Positions 18,699-25,987 of a stretch of 64,000 nucleotides of DNA are shown here, piece after piece. The position numbers were made by a program, and so were the translations under genes. How positions within the stretch are numbered: the stretch's first letter is position 1; each line of letters opens with the position of its first letter. The notes below the pieces were generated by a model. It was given only the letters and a program-made list of their open reading frames with translations, had not been told where the DNA came from and did no database searches. The stretch is from Polycladidibacter stylochi (lineage in GTDB: Bacteria; Pseudomonadota; Alphaproteobacteria; Rhizobiales; Stappiaceae). The DNA is taken from contig NZ_LLWE01000005.1 in the NCBI RefSeq assembly GCF_001562055.1, positions 186,001 through 250,000 of the forward strand, written 5' to 3'.

Positions 18699-18730
18699 TC
18701 AAAGCCCAAATGATACCATTCGGGCTTTGA
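18699..18730. terminator. Long hairpin between converging ydeP-type and cds1-like genes
   Basis: TCAAAGCCC (18699-18707) pairs with GGGCTTTGA (18722-18730); after one mismatch AATG (18709-18712) pairs with CATT (18717-18720) over the loop ATAC. It sits just past the ydeP-type stop and before the end of the facing gene. There is no clear T tract, so it may be a bidirectional terminator of the I-shaped kind. Confidence 0.6.
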
Positions 18731-18760
18731 ACTCAAACTCAAATTGTTGCTTTTTTGAAT

Positions 18761-19867
18761 TTATTTACTGTGCGCAAACTCTTGCAGGCGCTGCATGTAT
18801 GGTGCGAGGTCCAGCTTTTGCTCATCAAGCCAGCCATCATCATAAAGCGTATCCAAATACCGCTCACCACTATCACATATCAAGGTCACGATAGAGCCGC
18901 GCTGTCCTTTGGTGCGCATTTCTTCTGCTAGGGCTAATGCACCAAAAACGTTGGTCCCTGTTGAACCACCGCATTTACGCCACATAAGCGTTTCCATCCA
19001 GCGTATGGTTGCAATACTGGCTGCATCGGGAATATGCATCATGCGGTCAATGACATCTGGCATGAAGGATGGCTCGACACGCGGGCGGCCAATTCCTTCT
19101 ATTCGCGAACATGCTGAATTAGTCAGTTTAGGGTCGCGCTTATGATAATAGTCGTAGAAAACCGAATTATCCGGATCGACAACGCACAGCTGTGTTGCGG
19201 CGTACTCTGCTGAGCGATAGCGAATAAAACGGCCAATGGTTGCTGATGTGCCGCCAGTCCCCGCACTCATGACCACCCAACTTGGTATGGGATAGCGTTC
19301 TTGCTTCATCTGAGAAAAGAGCGAATTTGCAATGTTGTTATTACTCCGCCAGTCAGTGGCACGCTCGGCGTAGGTGAACTGATCCATATAATGACCGTTT
19401 TGCTGAGCAGTAATTTCCTCGGCCTTATCATAGATGGATAGCGGATCAACCAAGCGTACATCGCCACCAAGTTGCTCGATAGCCTTAACCTTGCGCGGTG
19501 CTGTGGATTTGGGTGCAACAGCAATAAATGGGTTACCAATCAAGTTGGCAAAATAGGCTTCCGAGATGGCAGTTGAACCAGAGGAAGCTTCAACAATTAG
19601 TGTGTCGCGCTTGATCCAACCATTACAAATACCATAGAGGATAAGCGATCTTGCTAAACGGTGCTTAAGGCTACCGGAAGGATGGGTACTCTCGTCCTTC
19701 AAATAAATATCAATACCGGCTTCATTGAGTGTTGGTATGTTCAATTTTAACAGGTGCGTGTCTGCCGAGCGGGTATAGTCCGCTTCAATTTTATGGATAG
19801 CTGCAAAAGCCCATTCACGCTCTCGCGCATTAGAAGCAGCAACACCCTCACATTTTTCAATAATCAT
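18761..19867 (-). CDS. PLP-dependent cysteine synthase family protein, Cds1-like L-cysteine desulfhydrase
   Basis: The 368-residue protein is a fold type II PLP enzyme with the probable Schiff-base lysine K68 in 'PSGSLKHRLA', followed by 'VEASSGSTAISEAYFA', 'GTGGTSATIGR' and 'CDSGERYLDT'. From memory it follows Mycobacterium Cds1 closely along its length ('SADTHLL', 'NAERATDWRGNNNIA'-like text), an enzyme that releases H2S, pyruvate and ammonia from cysteine. Cds1-like activity is therefore my first choice; cysteine synthase activity is the alternative. ATG 19867 has GGAG at a good distance. It converges with the YdeP-type gene, and an effect on sulfur and redox balance is plausible. Confidence 0.82.
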   Translation of the reverse strand: MIIEKCEGVAASNAREREWAFAAIHKIEADYTRSADTHLLKLNIPTLNEAGIDIYLKDESTHPSGSLKHRLARSLILYGICNGWIKRDTLIVEASSGSTAISEAYFANLIGNPFIAVAPKSTAPRKVKAIEQLGGDVRLVDPLSIYDKAEEITAQQNGHYMDQFTYAERATDWRSNNNIANSLFSQMKQERYPIPSWVVMSAGTGGTSATIGRFIRYRSAEYAATQLCVVDPDNSVFYDYYHKRDPKLTNSACSRIEGIGRPRVEPSFMPDVIDRMMHIPDAASIATIRWMETLMWRKCGGSTGTNVFGALALAEEMRTKGQRGSIVTLICDSGERYLDTLYDDGWLDEQKLDLAPYMQRLQEFAHSK

Positions 19868-20174
19868 TTGCGCTCCTTCAGGTTGGTAAGGCTACAGGTG
19901 ATTGTGTCAATTAACGCAGTTGCTCGCACAATCATCTAATAGTGTATCGCCCACCAGCCATTAGCCAATCAATTGTCCCAGGATCCCCAAAATATCGTGG
20001 AGGATCGTCTTTTCTTAAGAAGATATGACAAGCTAGATAACAAACATCATTGATAAAAAGCAAAATACCTAACATTTGTTCTGATAATTAGCTTAACATT
20101 GGGACAAACACAAAAGCCATAGGCTATATTTGCTCAAGGAACTATTGCAGGTGGCTAGAAGCGGAAAAGCGTTG
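19868..20174. other. Intergenic region between cds1-like gene and tadA
   Basis: These 307 bases are AT-rich, especially 20020-20110. They must contain the promoter of the cds1-like gene and the end of tadA transcription. I see no convincing hairpin, gene or repeat. Confidence 0.4.
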
Positions 20175-20645
20175 CTAGCTCCGTCTTTCTTTGAAAAAGT
20201 GTTTCAAAAGCTGCGCACAATCACTTTCGGCAAGTGAGGGGTAAACTTCCGGTTTATGGTGGCAGGTATCGGCACTAAACAGGCGCACACCACTTTCTAC
20301 CGCACCACCCTTTTTGTCGGCGGCACCATAATAAAGGCGGCGAATACGCGCAAACGATATTGCCGCTGCGCACATTGGGCATGGTTCAAGCGTCACATAT
20401 AAATCGCAATTATTGAGACGTTGTGAGCGTAGTATCTGACCGGCTTTACGAATGGCCAGCACCTCCGCATGGGCTGTCGGGTCGTTGAATTCCAACGTCC
20501 GGTTCCCTTCGGCCGCAATCACTTGGCCATCATGGACAATAACACAGCCGATTGGCACTTCACCGCGTTGCTCGGCCGCTTTGGCTTCGGCCAGAGCACG
20601 GTCCATAAACCCACCATTTCGTTTTGCAATCGCGCCCTTTGTCAT
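20175..20645 (-). CDS. tadA: tRNA adenosine(34) deaminase TadA
   Basis: TadA converts adenosine 34 of tRNA-Arg(ACG) to inosine so that one tRNA can read several Arg codons. The 156-residue product has the zinc deaminase site: H59 and E61 in 'TAHAEVLAI' and C89/C92 in 'LEPCPMCAAAI'. Length and motif spacing fit TadA. The deaminase reads away from the pseudouridine synthase, and both are RNA-modifying enzymes. An internal ATG at codon 14 is a possible shorter start. Confidence 0.95.
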   Translation of the reverse strand: MTKGAIAKRNGGFMDRALAEAKAAEQRGEVPIGCVIVHDGQVIAAEGNRTLEFNDPTAHAEVLAIRKAGQILRSQRLNNCDLYVTLEPCPMCAAAISFARIRRLYYGAADKKGGAVESGVRLFSADTCHHKPEVYPSLAESDCAQLLKHFFKERRS

Positions 20646-20976
20646 TTTATCCCAGTTGTCATATTATGCTTCAGTGCATTTCACTTGCGCTTTATAGCCA
20701 TTTATTGCAAGTGCATCTGCTCTTGTTGGCCATGGCAATTGTGCAAGAGGCGTATTTTAAGCAGAATACCCAAACAAATTTCAGAAAAAAGGCCTATGAT
20801 TGCTCTCATACCATTTGCGTAGCGCCTCAGCTCTGCTATTAGGCGGTGCTAAGAGTTTTCCATGATCTATTAAAGTACCAAGTTTCGTTAAGAGGGTTAC
20901 AACACAAATGTCCCTTTGTATGGCAGCAGCGTGTGCGCCTACAAGACGAAGGTTCGAACAGTCAGGCCGATGAACA
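20646..20976. other. Divergent region between tadA and the pseudouridine synthase
   Basis: The 331 bases separate two outward-reading genes and should hold both promoters. I could not assign promoter boxes, and no hairpin or short gene stands out. Confidence 0.4.
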
Positions 20977-22785
20977 ATGAACAAGAAAATGAATTCCGGT
21001 GGAGCGAAGAAGGCTTCATCGCCCAAGAGCAAAAAAAACAACAGTAAAGCTCCTATTAGCGAGCGCCCACTTGTTAGTGGTGAGCGCATTGCCAAGGCCA
21101 TGGCGCGCGCCGGGCTGTGCTCGCGGCGCGACGCAGAAAGCTGGATTGAAGAGGGGCGGGTTTCGGTAAATGGTGAGGTACTCACCACTCCGGCTTTTAC
21201 GATAACTGCCCGTGACAAGGTGATGGTTGACGGCGCACCGCTTCCTAAAAAGGAACGGACCCGCCTATGGCTTTACCATAAATCCAAAGGCACCGTGACC
21301 ACAAATAAAGATCCGGAAGGCCGCACAACTGTTTTTGACAAATTGCCCGATGATATGCCACGCGTTGTCACGATAGGCCGCCTGGACTTTAATACCGAGG
21401 GTTTGTTGCTGCTTACCAATGACGGTGGCTTGGCAAGGGTCGTCGAGCTGCCGACAACCGGCTGGTTGCGCCGTTACCGTGTGCGTGCCTTTGGTAAAGT
21501 CACTCAAGAACAGCTTAATGCATTGGCAGATGGTGTGGCCATTGACGGTGTCTTATATGGAGCCGTTGAAGCCACGCTCGATAGTGAGCGCGGCGACAAT
21601 GTATGGCTTACCATTGGCCTGCGCGAAGGAAAAAACCGCGAAGTTAAGAAAATTCTAGAGCATCTCGGGCTTGCCGTGAACCGGTTGATCCGCGTTTCCT
21701 TTGGCCCTTTCCAGCTTGGCGATTTGGGTGAAGGTGAAATTCAGGAAATTCGTGGCCGCGTGCTGCGGGATCAACTTGGCGAGCGTTTGGTAAGTGAGGC
21801 TGATCTGGATTTTGATGCTCCTGTAATCCACCATATGAATACGAAAGAGGAAAAGCCCAAGCGCGAGCGCAAAAAAAGTGGCGGTGCTGGTGGCGGCTGG
21901 ATGAGCGCTAAAGAAGCGGCGGCAATTATGCGTGGCTCTTCCAAGAAGGGCGGAAAAACAGAAACCCGCCATGATGAAGAGCGTAAAGTCAGCGTGCGCT
22001 CGACACGTCCGCAAGATAGAGACGAAAGCGAGCGTACCTTTAAAGAACGTTCCGGCAATGAAAGCGGTAAACGCTCCTCTGGCTCTTTTGCTCGCAAGCC
22101 AGGCGGCCGCGATAGGCTACCTACCCGTTTTGGCAGTAATGAACGCGGCGGTCATACTGGACGCAAACCTATGCGGGTGGTCTCGCCAGATGGCTCTGTT
22201 GAGATGTACCAGCCTAAGGTAGAGGATGAGCACAAGCCAAAAGCAGCAAAGCGTGAAGAAGAGCCACGGCGGTTTGGCACGCGCTCCATGCGTGGCGGCT
22301 TTGACAGCTTTGGCCGTAAGGCTAGTGAAGAAAGCCAAGAACGTGGTGGTCGAGGTGAGCGCGGCGAACGTGCTGATCGCGGCGGGCGCGGGAATCGCGG
22401 TGAACGGCAGGATCGCAGCGGCCAAGAGCCACAGCCAACCCGTAAGTTTGATGATACCAAGCCATGGGAGCGTAAGGACGAACGCCCACGCAAAGGCCCA
22501 CGCCCTGGTCAGGGCCAAGGTCGGGGCCGGGATAATGACGGCGGTTCGCGCGATGAACGCCCAAGTCGTGGCCCACGTGATGAGCGGGGCAATGGCGGAG
22601 AACGGCGTGAGCGGCCACAACGCGGCGAACGTTACGAGCGCGGCGGCGAACGCCCAAGTCGCGGTGAACGACGCGAGGGCAAGCCTGCTGGTCGTGGGGG
22701 CTTTGGCGGCGGCAAAGGCAACTTTGATAGTAAGCGCCCACCTCGCTCTGGTAATGGTGGCAAGGGCTTTAAGGGCAAGAGGTAA
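20977..22785 (+). CDS. rRNA pseudouridine synthase (RsuA/RluB family) with long RG-rich tail
   Basis: The first 285 residues form a normal RsuA/RluB/RluE enzyme: a basic N-terminus, an S4 RNA-binding domain ('RIAKAMARAGLCSRRDAESWI', residues about 37-57), then the catalytic domain with 'GRLDFNTEGLLLLTNDG' (catalytic Asp near 135) and 'REGKNREVKK' near 215. By position it most likely modifies 23S rRNA (RluB). The remaining ~315 residues are low complexity, rich in Arg, Gly, Glu and Asp with repeated RGER, RGGR and RPSRG units, and are predicted disordered. Extended basic tails occur in alphaproteobacterial homologues, but this one is long. rsmD starts 3 nt after the stop, so two ribosome-modifying genes are coupled. 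Confidence 0.93.
   Translation: MNKKMNSGGAKKASSPKSKKNNSKAPISERPLVSGERIAKAMARAGLCSRRDAESWIEEGRVSVNGEVLTTPAFTITARDKVMVDGAPLPKKERTRLWLYHKSKGTVTTNKDPEGRTTVFDKLPDDMPRVVTIGRLDFNTEGLLLLTNDGGLARVVELPTTGWLRRYRVRAFGKVTQEQLNALADGVAIDGVLYGAVEATLDSERGDNVWLTIGLREGKNREVKKILEHLGLAVNRLIRVSFGPFQLGDLGEGEIQEIRGRVLRDQLGERLVSEADLDFDAPVIHHMNTKEEKPKRERKKSGGAGGGWMSAKEAAAIMRGSSKKGGKTETRHDEERKVSVRSTRPQDRDESERTFKERSGNESGKRSSGSFARKPGGRDRLPTRFGSNERGGHTGRKPMRVVSPDGSVEMYQPKVEDEHKPKAAKREEEPRRFGTRSMRGGFDSFGRKASEESQERGGRGERGERADRGGRGNRGERQDRSGQEPQPTRKFDDTKPWERKDERPRKGPRPGQGQGRGRDNDGGSRDERPSRGPRDERGNGGERRERPQRGERYERGGERPSRGERREGKPAGRGGFGGGKGNFDSKRPPRSGNGGKGFKGKR
22330..22740 (+). repeat. Degenerate RG/RGER-coding repeat in the pseudouridine synthase tail
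   Basis: This stretch repeats short GC-rich units around CGCGGCGAACG and CGYGGYGG that encode RGER, RGGR and RPSRG. The units vary in length and sequence and are not perfect tandem copies. Repeats of this sort are prone to length changes between strains. Confidence 0.75.
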
Positions 22786-22788
22786 GCA

Positions 22789-23343
22789 GTGCGTATTGTA
22801 GGGGGACGGTTTCGCGGCAAGCAACTTGCCACGCCCAAAAGTCAGGCAACAAGGCCAACGAGCGACCGGATGCGTGAGACCATGTTTAATGTTCTTGCGC
22901 ACTCTTTTGATAATCCCGTAGAAGATGCGCGGGTGCTGGACCTTTTTGCCGGCACCGGTGCTTTAGGGCTGGAAGCGCTCAGCCGTGGCGCCAAGTATTG
23001 CTGCTTTGTGGAAGAAGCGGTAGAGGCACGCGGGCTCATTCGCCGTAATGTGGAAGCCTTTGGATTAATGGGGGCCACACGCATTTTAAGGCGCGATGCG
23101 CTCACTCTCGGCAGTGTGGGTACCATGAAGCCGTTTTCCTTATTGTTTGCCGACCCGCCCTACATGAAGGAGCTGGGTGAAAAGGCGCTTGCTAGCGCTG
23201 GCGAAGGTGGCTGGTTACTGGACGGGGCGCTATGTGTTCTGGAAGAAGATGCTAAGGCAAGTGTGCATGTTCCAGTAGGCTTTGAGGTCCTGGACGAGCG
23301 ACAGGCAGGTGAAAGCCAGTTTATGGTGTTGCGCTGGCATTAA
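22789..23343 (+). CDS. rsmD: 16S rRNA (guanine(966)-N2)-methyltransferase RsmD
   Basis: RsmD methylates G966 of 16S rRNA in the assembled small subunit, using S-adenosylmethionine. The 184-residue product has the SAM-binding 'VLDLFAGTGALGLEALSRGA' and the catalytic 'FADPPYMKE' (DPPY) motif, and the N-terminal 'MRIVGGRFRGKQL' typical of the family. The start is GTG at 22789, directly after the pseudouridine synthase, which points to coupling. A strong terminator follows. Confidence 0.95.
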   Translation: MRIVGGRFRGKQLATPKSQATRPTSDRMRETMFNVLAHSFDNPVEDARVLDLFAGTGALGLEALSRGAKYCCFVEEAVEARGLIRRNVEAFGLMGATRILRRDALTLGSVGTMKPFSLLFADPPYMKELGEKALASAGEGGWLLDGALCVLEEDAKASVHVPVGFEVLDERQAGESQFMVLRWH

Positions 23344-23390
23344 TGCCTGTGCCACCCACTCTACACTTAAATATCGCAGACAAATATAGC

Positions 23391-23425
23391 TAGGCCGCAT
23401 CCTTAATATGCGGCCTATTTTTTAT
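23391..23425 (+). terminator. Terminator after rsmD
   Basis: TAGGCCGCAT (23391-23400) pairs perfectly with ATGCGGCCTA (23408-23417) over a 7-nt loop, followed by a run of T. The last bases of the stem also form the TAG stop of the converging merR gene. Confidence 0.93.
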
Positions 23426-23855
23426 TGGAATATGCCCCCTGCCCGTGATCGGCATGACAATGGGAAAAATCGGCAAGCGATTTAATAATCCGGCACTCTG
23501 CCATTGTGTTTTCATGACAGGCCTGCGTTATTTCGCTCAACTCTTTTTCTAATAGCATTAACTGCGAGATGCGCTGGCGCACTGAGGCCAAGTGAGCACA
23601 GGCTATTTCATGGGCTTTATGACAAGAAAGCTGCGGGTTCTCATTGAGCTGCAACAGCTCTGTTACCGCCTCCATTGTAAGCCCGAGCTCACGCGCATGA
23701 CGTATGAAGCGAAGGCGCTGTAAATCACTTGGTTCATAGCGGCGCTGGTTGCCCTCGGTACGCACCGGTGTTTTTAAAAGCCCCTTTTGCTCATAGTACC
23801 TAATTGTCGGTACTTTTATGCCCGTTTCTCGTGAAAGCTCGCCAATTGTCAGCAT
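23415..23855 (-). CDS. MerR-family regulator, ZntR/CadR-like
   Basis: The 146-residue protein starts with the MerR helix-turn-helix ('TIGELSRETGIKVPTIRYYEQKGLL') and the second wing 'RRYEPSDLQRLRFIRHARELGLTM', followed by a coiled dimerisation helix. The metal-loop region resembles ZntR: one cysteine ahead of the helix (LSCHKAHEIACAHL) and 'ACHENTMAECRII' plus 'SHCHADH' after it. That supports a Zn2+, Cd2+ or Pb2+ sensor rather than a copper (CueR) or redox (SoxR) member. The target efflux pump that such regulators usually control is not next to it in this window. Confidence 0.88.
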   Translation of the reverse strand: MLTIGELSRETGIKVPTIRYYEQKGLLKTPVRTEGNQRRYEPSDLQRLRFIRHARELGLTMEAVTELLQLNENPQLSCHKAHEIACAHLASVRQRISQLMLLEKELSEITQACHENTMAECRIIKSLADFSHCHADHGQGAYSNKK

Positions 23856-24380
23856 TTTTCGTTCCAGTTACGATTTAGGCTGAATTGTAGCGCCGATGCT
23901 TCTCGCAGTCAAAACCACCCAATCACTCACAACAACGAGAAACTCAACAAAATTTCATTATTTACCGTTATTTATATCTACTTATATTTTACTATATCTA
24001 TACTTCAGGAAAAATCGAGGCGGTCGAATCATCCTTTCTACAATTCACGCCATCACCTCCATTCCTTAATAAAATATTTATAGTTGAATAACATAGGGTT
24101 AACGTCATTTTTAACGATACATACATTCCATTTGTCACTAGTAACTAGGTTTTTGCGAAATCGTTGCAGGAAAGAAACAGGTAGATATGCAAAAATTGTT
24201 TCCCTAGGGTTTTTAAAGCAAGCATGTTGCCAAACACAGTATTGAATGCAATCAATCGTGACAGGGAATTCATGTTTTAAATAAAACAAGAGCCTAATTC
24301 GAGTATTACTCGAAGGAACTGCGTATTTTTGACGATTAACCTTAAAGGAGTGGGTTCACACCCTGTACAGGAGTACTGAC
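23856..24380. other. AT-rich intergenic region upstream of porin 1
   Basis: These 525 bases contain the upstream sequence of merR and of porin 1. A perfect palindrome lies at 24298-24314 and is listed separately. A minus-strand frame at 24053-24289 shows no recognisable features, and I do not call it. The ribosome site for the porin is AGGAG at 24369-24373. Confidence 0.5.
24298..24314. promoter_or_regulatory. Palindrome upstream of porin 1
   Basis: TTCGAGTA (24298-24305), a single T, then TACTCGAA (24307-24314) form a perfect 17-bp palindrome about 67 nt upstream of the porin ATG. It could be an operator near the promoter or a hairpin in the leader. A related palindrome lies upstream of the second porin. 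Confidence 0.5.
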
Positions 24381-25676
24381 ATGCGCCACTTAACGACAAG
24401 CGCCGCTGCGCTTATTATGAGTGCCACTCCGGTATTTGCAGCCGATCTTCCTGCACCGGAGCCAATTGAATACGTTCAGATCTGTGATGCCTATGGAAAC
24501 GGCTATTACTTTATCCCTGGAACGGACACATGCTTACGCATTCGCGGACGGGTTCGTGCTGAATACCGCTGGAACAACTTTGGCGATGAGCCAAACAACT
24601 GGACTGACCGCCGTGATCGTTCCACACAAACACGTGCTCGTGGTTACTTGAGAATGGATGCCCGCACACAAACCGAATACGGTTTGCTGCGTGCTTATAT
24701 CGATCTGTTTGCCACAGTTGATAGTGGTCGGCTTTCACAAACACGTGAAACGACCGAGTTTGACGGTGCTGACCGTGAAATTGTGACAGAAACAAGCGAC
24801 CCAACAACTGATATGACGCTTGATTATGCGTTTATCCAGTTTGGTGGCATGACAATTGGTAAGACACATAGTTTCTATGACTTCTGGACAGGTTATGCAT
24901 ATGGTGCCATCAACACCGTCGCTTACTCAGATGTTACTCTATGGCTTGCCGGTTACACTTTTGATCTTGGTAATGGCCTATCGTTCTCCATCGCGGCAGA
25001 AGATCAGACTTTCCGCCGTGAATCAGTCATAGCCAGAGATGATGAGAATAACATCACTATTGGTTATGGTGGTAACCGTACACCTGATTTGGTTGCAAAC
25101 TTACGCCTTGACCAAGGTTGGGGTAGTGCCCAGTTGATGGCTGCTGTCCACGAAGTTCGCTACGCCGTTTCATATCCTGATAGTGATGTGGGCTGGGCCG
25201 TTGGTGGCGGTGTGGAAGTGTACCTGCCGATCTTTACAGACTTTATGCAAAACACCCAGTTTGCCTTGATGTCCAGCTATGCTCAAGGTGCTATGGGGTA
25301 CGTGCATAGTGACTGGGGTGTTCGGGTGTTTGACTCCGTCTCTACCGAGAATGCGGATCTTACCACGGATGACGATCTAACAACTGGTTGGTCTGTGGCC
25401 GGTGGTTTGTATACCGAGTTTTCGGATGAATGGAACTTTGCCATTCAGGCATCGTATGCAACCGTTAACCCAACACGCATTCAAGACTTTAACCAAACGG
25501 ATGCTGTAGCAAAAATCGGCTGGACACCAGTACACGGCTTTGAGATCGGTACTGAAATTGCCTACCGGAACCTTGATTTCGATCTACAGGACGGTGATGA
25601 TGATGACCGGTTTGGTCATGATCTTGATGGCCGCGACATCGTATCCGTACTGGTTCGTGTTCAAAGGGACTTCTGA
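24381..25676 (+). CDS. Omp2-type trimeric porin (porin 1)
   Basis: The 431-residue product is an outer-membrane porin of the alphaproteobacterial Porin_2 family. A signal peptide ends at residue 20 (PVFA), followed by the family N-terminus 'ADLPAPEPIEYVQICDAYG', the 'TCLRIRGRVRAEYRW' segment, and repeating amphipathic strands that end in an aromatic residue ('VRVQRDF'), as needed for outer-membrane assembly. Paired cysteines near the N-terminus (C in 'QICDAYG' and 'DTCLR') are typical. It is related to porin 2 at 36713 but differs in its loops. A terminator follows, so it is monocistronic. Confidence 0.94.
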   Translation: MRHLTTSAAALIMSATPVFAADLPAPEPIEYVQICDAYGNGYYFIPGTDTCLRIRGRVRAEYRWNNFGDEPNNWTDRRDRSTQTRARGYLRMDARTQTEYGLLRAYIDLFATVDSGRLSQTRETTEFDGADREIVTETSDPTTDMTLDYAFIQFGGMTIGKTHSFYDFWTGYAYGAINTVAYSDVTLWLAGYTFDLGNGLSFSIAAEDQTFRRESVIARDDENNITIGYGGNRTPDLVANLRLDQGWGSAQLMAAVHEVRYAVSYPDSDVGWAVGGGVEVYLPIFTDFMQNTQFALMSSYAQGAMGYVHSDWGVRVFDSVSTENADLTTDDDLTTGWSVAGGLYTEFSDEWNFAIQASYATVNPTRIQDFNQTDAVAKIGWTPVHGFEIGTEIAYRNLDFDLQDGDDDDRFGHDLDGRDIVSVLVRVQRDF

Positions 25677-25697
25677 GGCCACTTAAATCAGAACCCT

Positions 25698-25724
25698 CCG
25701 GTCGCTATTCATTGTAGCGGCCGG
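25698..25724 (+). terminator. Hairpin immediately after porin 1
   Basis: CCGGTCGCTA (25698-25707) pairs with TAGCGGCCGG (25715-25724), with one G-U pair, over a 7-nt loop. There is no T tract, so it may protect the 3' end of the mRNA while the next hairpin terminates. Confidence 0.6.
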
Positions 25725-25733
25725 GAACTTGGG

Positions 25734-25760
25734 AGGTGGAGCATGGCTTCCACCTTTTTG
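25734..25760 (+). terminator. Rho-independent terminator of porin 1
   Basis: AGGTGGA (25734-25740) pairs with TCCACCT (25749-25755) and runs into TTTTT. Confidence 0.85.
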
Positions 25761-25987
25761 TTTGTTACGATCTATTCCACGCATTTAATGATTATGGCAC
25801 AGGCTGTTACAGCGTTTTATTTGCTGCTCCGCTTCCCTTTTCATAGGTAAATGACTGCCCGGTTCATAATGAATGACGCTGGTGCATTTCTCATTGCAAT
25901 TTGATCCGTATTGCTGATTGCAGACTTTACGTACGGGTTGTTGTTATTGAAGGGTGTCGATAATTCCCCTTCAATATGTAAACTCGC

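Larger units (their letters stand above)
25677..25987. other. Region between porin 1 and mutL
   Basis: The 311 bases between two converging genes hold the hairpins at 25698-25724 and 25734-25760 and nothing else that I can support. The 230 bases beyond the second hairpin show no gene. Confidence 0.5.

Noticed and set aside
22117-22902. Long minus-strand frame opposite the pseudouridine synthase tail
   Set aside because: It is low complexity from the repeat and lies opposite a well supported gene.
24053-24289. 78-codon minus-strand frame upstream of porin 1
   Set aside because: It has no ribosome site, signal or known motif and lies in AT-rich promoter DNA.
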